A DNA stretch of 64,000 nt, taken from the NCBI RefSeq assembly GCF_040807025.1, contig NC_090943.1:436501-500500 (forward strand). The letters are read 5' to 3'. The first letter of the stretch is position 1; each line of letters opens with the position of its first letter. Both the position numbers and the translations under genes were made by a program. This DNA is from Struthio camelus. Taxonomy: Eukaryota > Chordata > Aves > Struthioniformes > Struthionidae. Positions 12,426 through 23,524 of this stretch are shown piece after piece. The notes beneath the pieces are model-generated. The model saw only the letters and a list, made by a program, of their open reading frames with translations, did no database searches and had not been told where the DNA came from.

Positions 12426-15400
12426 AAACGCATGAAATTTGAGCAGTCATAACCACTCAAATGACTTTGTTCAGACATGGCTTATTCTCTACATCCTGGA
12501 AGTTGTAAATCCTGTTTCTGCTTCCTACACGATATATATGTGTTTTTTAAATCTGCCTCTTCTTTTGCATCCTAACATCCAGCTCTCTTACATCCTTGTT
12601 ATCTTCTCTTTCATTTTTGTAGCATCCTCTTCTCCAGTCTTGGACACTGGCTTTGCCTTTCCTCCAGTCTAAAATGCAGCTACCAAGACCTACAGCCTTT
12701 ACTTGCAATCTTAGCTGAATCATTGTTGCTAAAATCCTTCCATTTACTCCCCCTGATGTGTGCACAAAGCTTAAGCTATTTCTTCCCATCTCCCAGGCCC
12801 CAAAGTCTCTTGCAAACATCATGTACTGGGGCTTGACCCATTTCGCATCTCGCCCTCTCTTCAGGTCCCCTTCTCCAGCGGCTCCTGCTCAGCACTTCAT
12901 CTCCTCCTGGGTGACCCACATACACGGGTGCTCGGTGAACGCCTCACCAGCCCTCCTTCTGCCTAAAAACTACCTTGTCCTACAAACTTTCTGCCAAAGA
13001 ATCTCTAAGAAATAGGCTTCACCTTTCAAAATGTTAAATGGAGCTATCAAGATTATGAGATTTTAATCAGGATTTGCTACTCCTTTTCCCGTCACACCAT
13101 TTATAGGCTTTGTCCTTTGTTGCATGCCTACATTTAAGCCTTGACACTGGAAACTGCTTGTGTGGGTAGTCCACCTTCACACAGCGAGCTGCAGGACCGT
13201 TTGTCCTGCAGGACAGGACAATTTGCAGAAGGGATTCATTCCTCCTCCACCCCTCCAGGTACACCCTTCCCCAGGAGGACATGGGGGCCCCGGTCGCTGG
13301 GAGCCCGGGAGCGCCGCGGCCCTGCTCCAGCCCAGGCAGCTCTGCGTCTCCGCAGCTTGCCCCACGCCAGTGGGAAAGCGAGAAGGGCTCCTCGGAGACC
13401 TGCTCCCTCCGCGGGCTTGTCCAAACTGCCACGTTCGGTTTGAGGGCTCTGCATTTCCCCAGGAGGTTTTGTCAGAAACGCTTCCGCAAGCCCGACCGTC
13501 CAAGGCTTTTGTGTCCCAGAGGACAACCTGTGGTCATCTTCTCTCTGTTAATTATAGCTTATTTAAATCATTTAGTAGCAGCAAATAATACATTTTGATT
13601 CTTCACCGTGTTTTTTCTCGTCTTCCTCCACTAATGCTCTGCTGCCCTCAAAGCTTTGTCTTTTCTTTACTCATTTATTCAGCTCCCACTTACCCCTAGT
13701 GCAAGTGCATGTCCTCCTGTGTCTGTGCTAGCCTCTCTCTGTCCCCTGAACCGGTGACACCAGTTGCTGGCTGCTGCCCGCAGAGAGGGCATGGCCCGGC
13801 CCCTCGATGACCGCCGCGGCCCTGAACAGGCAAGTGTCCAGCGCTGCTTCCTCCGCGTGCTGGTCACCCGCGTGGCGGTCGCCCTCAGCAGCCCCTCCGG
13901 AAAAATCGGGGCACAGCTTTGTAATTGGTGGGTGGGCGATACCAGCCCGCGCTCCCTCTGCCCCTCGCCGTGCCCCGCCAGCACGCTGCTCTCCCCCCTG
14001 CAGCTCGGCAGCACCGCGGTCCCCTCCGCAGCCGCCCGGCCCCAGCCTCGCTCCGCCGAGCCGCCCGTCCTCCCCCCGCGCTCTCGTTTCTGGCCCAGCT
14101 CCCTTCCCCACAAGACGCTGCCACGTCTTTGACCGGGGCTGACACCTCTCTCTCTGTTGGTAGGAGGTTTTGAAGAGCAGTTTCATCTGCAGAGGCGTTC
14201 AGCTCGCTCACGTCTCTGCTCCCACACACCCCGAGCATCGCTGGAGGCACTGAGGATGCTAAGGAGAGTCCTCCGTCCCGCCGCGATCGTGGCGCCAGGG
14301 GCATCTGCCCCCTGCCACCGCCCAGGGAGCGAGGAGGAGAGGGACCAGCACCGGTCATGAAGCTGGAGCTGGAAAAGGTGCAGATACAGACCAGACCAGG
14401 GATGCTCCAGCGTAAAACGACTGAACCTACAACTTCCCATTGTGCGGTGCAGGCTCCAAGGCAAGTTATGTCAGGAGGCTGCATCCTTCCTCTGCCGGAG
14501 AGCGCCGTTCTCCCCGTAGGCTTCCAGGAACTGAGGATAAGCAACAACGCCGCAGCAGCCTATTTTTAATTCTGCTGTGCGCGCTAGAACTCTGCTTTGG
14601 CAGCCCCGCTTTTTAGCTCTCCCAGTGCTATTTGCAGGTCATTAAAGACTTCACTCCTTGTGATCACAGCAGGACGAGCCCTGCTCTTGAGTTTTGTAGA
14701 CAGCTGTACCCTGAAAATAAATGTTATGTTTGCAACACCTCCTGTCTCTACTTCTGCACACAAAACGGGATTAAAACATTATACAACTGCTAATGCTAAC
14801 ACTACAATTACATTTCCTGGAGCTTTAAGACCTCCTATCCTACACCTCATCAATCTGCATTGCTGCGCTTTGGTGATAAGCTGAAAGCAGTGCTGAAGAG
14901 TGCAGATCAGGCCTGAAGGAGGCAGGGGAGGAGGTGGGAACCTCGGTGCCCAGTTCTGCCACCCCTGGTTCCCCACCTGAATCTGGATTTCAAGCAGGGC
15001 CAGGGTCAGGAGGCCCAGCCCGTACCCAATCCCATAAACCAACTGGTCCTTCTGATCTGGAAGCAGTTGGGAAACGGGAGCCTAGAAGTGAGAAACTAAT
15101 GAATTCCTCTGAGCCCCTTGTGCCCTGCAGTCGCTGCCACGCTCAGATCTACCGCAGCAGAACGGATGCTGGAGTTTGCACGCTGCCGCACAGGAGTGTT
15201 TCCAAAGCTTGATCTACTTTAACAGTTTCCTTCTGATTTTATTATAAAAATGTACTTATGCCACTGTGGAAAAAGTGATAGATCCTTGGAGGTGATGCAC
15301 TGGAGAAAGCGGATATTGTCACCCAATGATCTCCTTTCGGCTTTGTTCTTTTATGCATGCTATGGATTTTTTTCTTCCACAAGTCTCCTCCATTATCTGA

Positions 15401-16672
15401 TTTTGAGGGGACAAGTCCTTTCAACTTCAAAGTCTGGAAATTTTGATCAAATCCTTTGTTCTGCATTTAAAATTATTTGAATGTTTTTCAAGGACAGAAA
15501 ATTTGAGTTCCTAGCATAGTCTGAAAGTTCTTCTTCAGGTTTAATACCAGATACTAGCTCAGTCCAGAGAGATTTTAAGACAAACTTTTTGAAATATCTT
15601 TGTTTATAAAAACTAAGCTGGAGACAAAAACTACTCCAACTAACTCTTAATCTGTCTCTCAAGCTTTCCATCTTAATGAATCTCGCAGCTACGATAATAG
15701 TATGTAAGGGGAACCACAGAGTCCCTCCAAGGATCCTTGTAACTTTGTCAGTTTTAGTCTGAAGCCTCTTCCGTTCACCTCCCTCTTGTATCTCTGCACC
15801 GTATAATCCATTTACTCTCTGCCAGACACCATTTCTTCGCTAAAGCGTGACTCTTGCCAAAGACGGACTCTGCCTGTGGAATTTGCTGTCCTTGGCTAAT
15901 TGCCAATCTTGTTTTCTATATACAAATTAAAGAACAGAATATCAGTTCAATGATAAACAAAAATAGTTTAGCTTTTAAGCAGAGCTGATGACTTCATGAT
16001 ATTTCAGTTGCATGAGAAATTTAATCTAGAGAGTTTCCAAGAACATCATTGTCCCTAGGAGCAATCCTGGTCTTCCAGGCCTCCCAAAGCGCCACCGCCT
16101 TGGTAGCGCCACTGCGTCGCCAGTGTTTATGCTGACACGTGAACTTAAACGTTCTTCCCTTTGAGCCCAGACCCAGCTGCCGCGGCTGTTGCTTGTAGCA
16201 CCTCCTTTGAGGTGCCCTGGAGCATGATATCCCCTTTGGTTGGGCTCAGTAACGCTGAGAACTTTCAATAGATGATGGCTGAAAAGAGAAGAGTCCTGCG
16301 ATGGTGCATGATGACCTTCTGCCGTGTTTCTTCTCACCATGCTCGCCTTCCGCAGGCCACTGTGGGAAAAACGTGTCTCGCCCAGCTTCTGATTTCTGCA
16401 GTGAAAGCACCTAGCTGCCTGGGAGACCAGAAGAAGGCACATACATAGGAAGAGAGACGAGGAGCATAGCTAGAACCATCACGGTAGCAGTGCCTTTTCC
16501 TGGCTGTGGACCTGCCAGGTCCACATGGGGCTTCCTAGCAGAGCTTTCACTCGTGACAACAGCAGGCAGCCGCAGTACGCCTCTCCCGGCGGTGGGCCAA
16601 GGAACCCACTGCGGTCAGGGCGTCCCAGGGGGCTTGAAGCACAGCAAGCCCTGAGGGCTGGCCAGGGAGAGC
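12426..16672. other. Intergenic DNA upstream of TMUB1
   Basis: No gene recognised. CpG-dense blocks lie near 13,250-13,500 and 13,760-14,130. An AT-richer stretch at 14,520-14,680 holds a GATAAG (14,536-14,541) and a perfect MEF2-type site (14,560-14,569). The segment 15,240-16,000 is AT-rich and may contain decayed transposon sequence, but I could not name a family. Confidence 0.4.
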
Positions 16673-17699
16673 GAGGAAGGACAGAGCGCCCCGGGGGAAG
16701 GAGGACAGAGCGCCCCGGGGGGGGAAGGACAGAGCGCCCGGGGGGGGAAGGACAGAGCGCCCCGGGGGAAGGAGGACAGAGCGCCCCGGGGGGGGAAGGA
16801 CAGAGCGCCCAGGGGAAGGACAGAGCACCCCGGGGGGGAAGGACAGAGCACCCTGGGGGAAGGACAGAGCGCCCTGGGGGGGGAAGGACAGAGCACCCCG
16901 GGGGGAAGGACAGAGCGCCCTGGGGGGGGAAGGACAGAGCACCCCGGGGGGAAGGACAGAGCGCCCTGGGGGGGGAAGGACAGAGCACCCCGGGGGGAAG
17001 GACAGAGCGCCCTGGGGGAAGGACAGAGCGCCCCGGGGGGGGAAGGACAGAGCGCCCCGGGGGGGGAAGGACAGAGCGCCCTGGGGGGGGGAAGGACAGA
17101 GCGCCCCGGGGGGGAAGGACAGAGCGCCCGGGGGGGGGAAGGACAGAGCACCCCGGGGGGGAAGGACAGAGCACCCCGGGGGGGAAGGACAGAGCGCCCC
17201 GGGGGAAGGACAGAGCGCCCGGGGGGGAAGGACAGAGCGCCCGGGGGAAGGACAGAGCGCCCGGGGGGGGAAGGACAGAGCACCCGGGGGGGAAGGACAG
17301 AGCACCCGGGGGGGAAGGACAGAGCGCCCGGGGGAAGGACAGAGCGCCCGGGGGGGGAAGGACAGAGCGCCCGGGGGGGGAAGGACAGAGCACCCGGGGG
17401 GGAAGGACAGAGCGCCCGGGGGAAGGACAGAGCACCCGGGGGGGAAGGACAGAGCACCCGGGGGGGAAGGACAGAGCGCCCGGGGGAAGGACAGAGCGCC
17501 CGGGGGGGGAAGGACAGAGCGCCCGGGGGGGGAAGGACAGAGCGCCCGGGGGGGGAAGGACAGAGCGCCCCGGGGAAGGACAGAGCACCCCGGGGGGAAG
17601 GACAGAGCGCCCGGGGGGGGAAGGACAGAGCGCCCGGGGGGGGAAGGACAGAGCACCCCGGGGGGAAGGACAGAGCGCCCCGGGGAAGGACAGAGCGCC
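16673..17699 (+). repeat. G-rich minisatellite, roughly 22-bp unit, about 45 copies
   Basis: Head-to-tail copies of GGAAGGACAGAGCGCCC plus a run of 3-8 G. The unit length varies with the G run, and a GCGCCC/GCACCC variant alternates through the array. Runs of four or more G separated by about 17 bases make the plus strand prone to G-quadruplexes. The array ends abruptly about 170 bp before the first conserved promoter motif of TMUB1. It opens long spurious reading frames on both strands. Confidence 0.97.
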
Positions 17700-18140
17700 G
17701 CACTCTGCAGCCCCGTGTCCCTGCCTGCCGGTCTGGGCCGAGGCCCGGGCACCCCCCGTGCTGGACCCCTCGGCCCGGCCCGGCCCGGCCGATGCCGGGA
17801 CCCCAGAGCCGGCTCGGCCCCCCGGGGCACGGGGCCTCGGCGCGGCCCCCCGCCGCCCCGCTCACAGAACTACACCTCCCGGCATGCCCCGCGCGCCCCG
17901 CGCAAACCCTCCCCCTCGCGCATGCGCCGCGGAGGTCGCCGCGCCTCCCGGCCCGCCTTGCGAGCGGGCGGGAACTACCCGCCCCGAGAGCCCGTGCGCG
18001 GGGCGCGGCCAGGACTACCGCTCCCGGCATGCCGCGGGGCGGGGCGGAGCCATCCCGTCGTGCCTTGCGGCGGGGGCCGGTTCCCCCGGCCCGGGAGTCC
18101 GCGCGCGGGGCGGAAGTGGAGCGCGCCGGGATGGCGGCAG
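17700..18140 (+). promoter_or_regulatory. TMUB1: TMUB1 CpG-island promoter and non-coding exon 1
   Basis: TATA-less, CpG-rich promoter. It carries ZNF143/Staf-like elements at 17,869-17,888 (ACTACACCTCCCGGCATGCC) and 18,014-18,033 (ACTACCGCTCCCGGCATGCC), with weaker related copies at 17,946-17,962, 17,974-17,993 and 18,053-18,070. A GC box lies near 18,034-18,047, an ETS core CGGAAGTG at 18,111-18,118 and a YY1-type ATGGCGG at 18,131-18,137. The first exon ends at 18,140 before a good GTGAGG donor; the acceptor is at 18,295-18,296, giving an exon 1-exon 2 junction about 22 bases before the start codon. The exact transcription start is inferred to lie between the ETS and YY1 motifs. Confidence 0.75.
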
Positions 18141-18304
18141 GTGAGGGGCCGGGGCCGGGGCCGGGGCCGGGGCCGGGGCCGGGGGGCGGCGGCGGCGCGG
18201 GCTGCCGCAGGGCGGCGCGCCCGGGAGCAGCGGGAGTGCGGCGGCGCCCCTCGGCGCCTTCCGCCGCCGCCTCACGGCGCTGCTGTGTGCCCGCAGGTCG
18301 GTAG
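18131..18304 (+). promoter_or_regulatory. Five-codon upstream ORF spliced across TMUB1 intron 1
   Basis: An ATG inside the YY1-type motif (18,131) reads ATG GCG GCA G in exon 1 and continues after splicing at 18,297 as GT CGG TAG, giving Met-Ala-Ala-Gly-Arg-stop. The stop lies 14 nt before the TMUB1 start at 18,319, so reinitiation or leaky scanning would be needed if transcription starts upstream of 18,131. Its use depends on the true transcription start, which is not shown by sequence. Confidence 0.45.
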
Positions 18305-18318
18305 CCGCCGCCGCCGCC

Positions 18319-19479
18319 ATGGCGCTGATCGAGGGCGTGGGCGACGAGGTGACCGTGCTCTTCGCGCTGCTGCTGGCCGCCGTGGTGCTGGGGCTGGCCT
18401 GGGCCTCCACCCGCGCCCCCGAGCCCGCCGAGCCGCCGCGCGGCCCCGCGCCGCCCCGCGCCGCCCCGCCGCTGCCCGAGCAGGGCCCCAGCGCCGGCCC
18501 GCCCGGCGGCCAGCCCAAGGCGGCGGCAGCGGCGGCGGCGGCGGCCCCCGATGGGCCCGGCGGGCTGGCGGCGGGGCTGCGGCCCCGGGCCGGCCCCGGG
18601 CCCGCGCAGGACGCCCCCGGCGAGGCGGGCGACCCCGCCGACCCCACCATGGTGCTGCGGCTGAAGTTCCTCAACGACACGGAGCGCCTGGCCCGGGTCC
18701 GCCCCGGCGACACCGTGGGGGCCCTGAAGAGGTGAGGAGCCGGGCAGGCGGCAGCCGCCCCGCTCGTTCCCTGCTGGCGGCTGTCCGGTTTGCCCGCCCC
18801 CAGCCCTGGTTTCTCTTTCCTGCCCTTCCTTGAAGTCGCTGTGAGCTCGGAGCTGCTGCCGTTTGGGCTCGATCCTGCCCGTCTCGGGATACTCGGACAG
18901 CATGTTCTAGCGGGCACCTTTGATCCTAGCAGCATGTCTGACACGGCTGAGGGCAAAGCCTGGAGGAGGGGGGTGCAGCCAGGCTTCCCGCACTCAGGGC
19001 AGATGGCGAGCATGTTTGCAGCCTGGTCTGGGGTTGGGGGGGAAATACTAAGGCAGAAGGTAGATGGGAGGGACTGCGTATTGGTGGAAGCATGACGTTT
19101 CTCTCCTTGTCTTCTCCAACCCAGGGCCTATTTCCCAGGCCAGGAGCAGCAGGTGCGGCTGATCTACCAGGGCCAACTGCTGCGAGATGACGCTCAGAGC
19201 CTGGCTGCCCTGCACCTCACCCACAACAGCGTCCTGCACTGCCACATCTCCCAGCACAGCCCGGCCCCTGCGCCCACCGGCCCCCACACTTCTGCTGACC
19301 CCGTGCACACAGCCCTCAACGTGGGCAGCCTCATGCTGCCGCTCTTTGTGCTCATGCTGGCTGTGCTCTGGTACTTCCAGCTGCAGTATCGACATGTCTT
19401 CACTGCCACTGCAACCACCTTCTTGGCTGGCCTCACCTTGCTGTTCAGTTTCATGGCCTTCACCATGTACCGCAGATAG
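18319..19479 (+). CDS. TMUB1: Transmembrane and ubiquitin-like domain-containing protein 1 (HOPS)
   Basis: Two coding exons, 18,319-18,731 and 19,125-19,479, join in phase 2 (AG|G) to give 255 residues, close to the 246 of human TMUB1. The start has an ideal Kozak context (GCCGCCGCCATGG). Residues about 11-28 are a hydrophobic segment. Residues about 35-105 are an Ala/Pro/Gly-rich linker. Residues 111-181 form the ubiquitin-like fold (MVLRLKF ... LIYQGQLLRDD ... HNSVLHCHIS). Two more membrane helices lie at about 203-223 and 229-251, before the C-terminal MYRR. Family knowledge: TMUB1 sits in the ER membrane, works with ER-associated degradation and receptor recycling, and a cleaved nuclear form (HOPS) affects growth. 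FASTK lies downstream on the same strand, as in human. Identification is firm. Confidence 0.96.
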
Positions 19480-19527
19480 CATTATCCCTGCACCCCTGAA
19501 AGGATCCTACAAGCCCTCCTACCTGGG

Positions 19528-19533
19528 AATAAA
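19528..19533 (+). terminator. TMUB1: TMUB1 proximal poly(A) signal
   Basis: AATAAA 49 nt after the TMUB1 stop, followed by a GT-rich stretch. A very short 3' UTR is implied. A second AATAAA at 20,491-20,496, in an A-rich context, could give a 3' UTR about 1 kb long. Confidence 0.75.
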
Positions 19534-20520
19534 CTTTGTACTGGGTGCAGTTTGCCCACTGCACCTGAACACGAGGGGGAGTCTGGGCTATTGACTACGT
19601 CTCCTGGTTTTTCTAGGGGGACTGTGTAACAGACTCGCCGGATCTGAGGGAGTCCGATCAGGGCTTGAGCCCTGACGTCTAGCCTAGGAGGTTGGCAGTC
19701 TGTGGCCCGTGTTCTGTAGTCCTTTGGCTCCTTTCTCTTTATGGCAGAGGGAGAAGGGGTGCTGCTGTAAGGGAGTCCCTACCTGGAGCCTGGCAGTGCT
19801 AGTTCTGTGCTACTGCCGGAGCCTTAACTGTTGCAAGTGCAAAGTGTTGTGCTACCTCTGGGGAGGGGAACTACTATATTGCAAGGAGCAAGTTCCTCTC
19901 TAACAGGAGGGGTTGAGGTGTCTTGAAGTGGTCCTGTTGGCCCCTGCTAAGAGGAATCCTGCTGTGCAAATGGAGCCCGTCCAAGCTCACCTGCCCCCAT
20001 CTGCTGTTTGCACGTGTTTTGTGCGCAGGCTGGGTGCTCCTCTTCACATGCTTGCTCATCCACAAACTTGTGTATGGTGTAAGCGCTCTTGGGAGCCGCG
20101 TGTGCACATCTTTCCCCTGCACGCTTTAGTGCTTGCCTGTCTGCACGCAGACCCAGGCCCTGTACTGTGTGTTGGTGCCTGGTTAACTGCTTCCCCTGAG
20201 ACTGAAGCTGTGCTACAAGCAACTGTACCACGAAAGGGAGCGAGTCCTGTTGGCAGCCCGGAGGCTGCCCGTGCTTTGGTCTCGTGGCTGTTGCTGTAAG
20301 GATGCTGGAGGGGCAGGTGGGTATGGCGTGTGGGTGTAGCGCAGCCTGTTGTCTCCGTGAGTGCAAACATTGTGTGCCCCGCTCCTGCAGGGAGAGGCGG
20401 TTCTGGGCCAGCAGGCTGCCTTGGGCAGGGCGAGTGGCGAGGCTCGGAGCACTGGAGCGTGTTGCTCACTAATGCTTCTTTTAAAATAATAATAAAAAAA
20501 ACCCAACTGTGAATGCTTAA
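19534..20520 (+). other. TMUB1-FASTK spacer or long TMUB1 3' UTR
   Basis: About 1 kb without coding exons. It contains a short hairpin, CAGGGCT-tg-AGCCCTG, near 19,658-19,673, and the distal poly(A) signal at 20,491. It is either extended TMUB1 3' UTR or intergenic DNA. Confidence 0.5.
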
Positions 20521-20745
20521 AATACTCCGCGGTGTGTTACTGTGCGAGGGAAGGTCACCCGCAGGGTGGTGGAAAGCAGGAGGGGGAAGGTGTGCATGCC
20601 GGCGGGAGGGGGCTCGGGCTGCTGCCCGGGGCCGGGCCGGGCCGGACCCCCGCGGCGGCGCGCTGCCAGGCCGGAGCGGGAGGTGGCGCTTGGGCAGCTG
20701 CTGGGGGCCGCGCCGCGCGGGGCACCGGCCAGCGGAGGCGGCAGG

Positions 20746-20955
20746 GCGCGCTCCCGCGGCAGGGCGCGCTCCCGCGCTCCTGCCCTCTCCCGCGCGCGCC
20801 CTCTCCCGCGCTCCTGCCCTCTCCCGCGCGCGCCCTCTCCCGCGCTCCTGCCCTCTCCCGCGCGCGCCCTCTCCCGCGCGCGCCCTCTCCCGCGCGCGCC
20901 CTCTCCCGCGCTCCTGCCCTCTCCCGCGCGCGCCCTCTCCCGCGCCCCCGCCCCG
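20746..20955. repeat. GC-alternating minisatellite upstream of FASTK
   Basis: Tandem mixture of CTCCCGCGCGCGCCCT and CTCCCGCGCTCCTGCCCT units. The alternating CGCGCGCG cores are potential Z-DNA formers. The array lies about 260 bp upstream of the FASTK transcription-start region. Confidence 0.92.
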
Positions 20956-21059
20956 CGCGCTCCCGCCCCCGCGCCGCTGGTGGGGGCGGGGCCTCCTGGT
21001 CCGGCCACGCGTTCCGCAGGGTCGCAGTGCGCCTGCGCCGGGCGAGCTGCCCCGCCCTT

Positions 21060-21300
21060 TCGCGGGGCGCTCGCTCATTGGAAGGACGCGCGGCAGCTAT
21101 TTACATATGCTAATGAGCCCGGCGGCGGGGCCCGCGCGCCCGGCCCCGCCCCCGGAAGGGTGGGCTTTGCCGGGGGCGGGGCCGCAGTCTGCCTCGGCCG
21201 CGCGGGGGCTGTCGGGAAGATGGCGGACTCGGTGTCCGGGCGGTGCTGAGCGGCCGGGGCGGCGGCGGGTCCCAGCGCGGCCGCGAGCGCCATGTAGGGC
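21060..21300 (+). promoter_or_regulatory. FASTK: FASTK CpG-island promoter and non-coding first exon region
   Basis: Contains an inverted CCAAT box (ATTGG, 21,077-21,081), a consensus octamer ATGCTAAT (21,107-21,114) in a small AT-rich patch, GC boxes near 21,145-21,185 and a YY1-type AAGATGGCGGAC at 21,217-21,228, which in mammalian promoters usually sits just downstream of the start site. An ATG in this motif opens a nine-codon upstream ORF (21,220-21,249), and a start-stop ATGTAG follows at 21,292-21,297. The 5' splice site of the first intron could not be fixed; the acceptor is at 22,061-22,062. Confidence 0.65.
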
Positions 21301-21990
21301 CGGGCCGGGGGTCCCGTGGGTGGAGGTCCGAGGGGGCCGGGGGTCCTGGGCTGGGTGGTCTGTGGGGGGCCGGGGGTCCCGGGCTGGGGGGGTCTATGAG
21401 GGCCCGGGCTGAGGGGCCCGTGGGGGCTGGGGGTCTCGGGATGTGTGGTCTGTGGGGGCCCGGGCTGAGGGGCCCGTGGGGGCCGGGGGTCTCGGGCTGT
21501 GTGGTCTGTGGGGGCCCGGGCTGAGGGGCCCGTGGGGGCTGGGGGTCCCAGGCTGGGTGATCTGTGGGGGCCTGGGCTGAGGGGCGCCTGGGGGCCGGGG
21601 GTCTCGGGCTGAGGGGCCTGTGGGGGCCCGGGCTGAGGGGCCTGTGGGGGCCGGGGGTCTCGGGCTGTGGGGTCTGTGGGGGCCGGGGGTCCTGGGGCTG
21701 GGGGAATCTGTGCAAGCCAGGGGACCCCACAGTGGGGGGCATCTGTGGGGTCCGGGGGTCCCAGGGCTGGAGGATTGGTGGGGCTGGGGATCCTGCAGCT
21801 GGGGAGCCCATGGGGGCTGGGGGGGTCCCATGCTGGGGGAATCTGTGCAAGCCAGGGGACCCCACAGTGGGGGGGCATCTGTGGGGGCTGGGAATCCCCC
21901 CAATGGGGGCATCTGTGGGCCCCTGGAGCTGGGGGATCTGTGGGAGCTGGAGGACCTGGGCCCTGGGGAGTCTGTGCTGGCAGGGGTTCT
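21300..21990 (+). repeat. G-rich tandem repeats in FASTK intron 1
   Basis: Degenerate repeats built from 'gggggcccgggctgaggggcc' and 'gggggtctcgggctg' phrases fill most of intron 1. The 3' part holds two copies of a block of about 50 bp beginning 'aatctgtgcaagccaggg' (near 21,704 and 21,838). Many G runs make G-quadruplexes likely in the nascent RNA. Confidence 0.9.
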
Positions 21991-22107
21991 GCCAAGGCAC
22001 TGTGTCCCTTGCTGGCTCCTGCCCTGCAGCAGCCCCCGCTCACCCTGTTCTCCCTTCCGCAGGGTCTCCCTGTTCTCCGGAGCCTCTCGAGCCGCCCTGC
22101 CCTCGCC

Positions 22108-23489
22108 ATGCTGCGCCTGCTGCCATGGCTCCGTGCCCTGACCCGAGAGTGCGTGCGGCCTGGAGTCCTGCAGGGCCTGGCTGCTGGTGACAGGAGTGGG
22201 GCCGGGATGTATCCCACCTGCTACTGTGCAGGCAAAGCTAAGCAGCGGGCTGTGCTGCTCCCCCTGGATCCCTACAGCCATGGGCTGTTGCACGCTTTCC
22301 CCCCAGACGTCTACAGGACTCGAGGCCATGGCAAGAGGAAGAGCTGGAACTTCATCCACGAGAAGATGAGTTATGACACCTTCTTCACCATGAAGCGCCT
22401 GATAGAGCGCTCGCGCAGCGTGGGGGAGGTGTTGCGGTGGGTCACCCAGAACCCCAGCAAAGTGTCTGCCAGCCACTACCCCATTGCCCTGCACAAGCTG
22501 GGCCAGCTCTTACAGCAGCAGCAGGGCCAGGCCATCGTGAACGGGGAAAGCCGTGGGCCCAGCCAGATGCTGGAGCAGCCCGAGTTCCAGACGCTCTGTC
22601 AGGCTATCATCAGCGGCTGCTCCAAGTTCGATAACTTCAGCATTGTCAACTGTCTGTATGCTGCTGCGGCTCTGGGTGAGTGTGCCGGGCTCACGGCATC
22701 TGCGTGCTCAGGGGGTTGTCTGTAGCGGCTGGGGAGTCGGGCAGAGCAGTAGGATACAGGCAGGTGCTTGGGTTTTATGAGTGAAAGGGAAGCTTGCCAG
22801 CCCGAATGCAAATGGAGAGGGAAGGATGTGCTGGAGCAGGAGCTGGTATCTGGTTCTGTGTGCGAGTTTGCATGTTAGTGCTGACCTGACGGCACTAAGT
22901 TGTGCCCTTTGAAGACAACGGCTCTGTTTGGGTTATGTAGTAGAAAGCAAATTAAGTGAACTGCTCTGATAAAGGCCCAGCTGACTGGAAGGCACAGGAT
23001 GTCTGCCTGAACGGCTGGGGAAGTACTGCCAGCTCTATATGGTAGAATGCAGGTTAAAGTGTCTTCTTAAAGTCTGTTCTAATCCCTGAAAATTAGCAGA
23101 TTTAAACACTGAGATGTGAGGTCTCTATTAAGTTCTTTATAAGCAGCGAGTGCTGTTCTTGGACATCCAATATTCAGAAAAAAACGTGCAAGCCGATCTG
23201 GACTCTTGTCCACAGCAACAGCGTCTGCTCATTACAGAGCCTTTCTAGTTCTGTAGCCTCCAGCATGAGCAGGGCTGGGAGTGCAGGCGCAGTGTTGTGT
23301 TGAGGCTCCCTCATTAATTTGGCTAAGGGTTTCAGAAGGCTCTCTGCATTTTTTTTCCTTTCTGTTTTGAAGGGGATTATGTTCCTTGGTTGCCTGTGAC
23401 AGCAGGTGACTGGCCTCTCTGACCTGAGCACTTTCTTCCAGGCCTGTGTTCTTATGTTCCACTGCTAACATTTCCTGCCATTGTGTTTG

Positions 23490-23524
<35 letters not shown>

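Noticed and set aside
13679-14547. Open frames of 140-220 codons on both strands in a CpG-rich block
   Set aside because: They overlap each other in opposite strands, lack recognisable protein sequence and are explained by GC content.
1-16500. First exon of AGAP3, expected on the minus strand left of TMUB1 by mammalian synteny
   Set aside because: No minus-strand frame resembles the AGAP3 N-terminus, and the CpG blocks lack a convincing exon, so it is not annotated.
16673-17699. Regularly spaced repeats resembling a CRISPR array
   Set aside because: The units are directly head to tail with variable G runs and no unique spacers, in a vertebrate genome; this is a minisatellite.
16525-18903. 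Open frames of 369-762 codons on both strands over the G-rich array
   Set aside because: They are translations of the 22-bp minisatellite and run into TMUB1 antisense sequence; repeated units simply lack stops.
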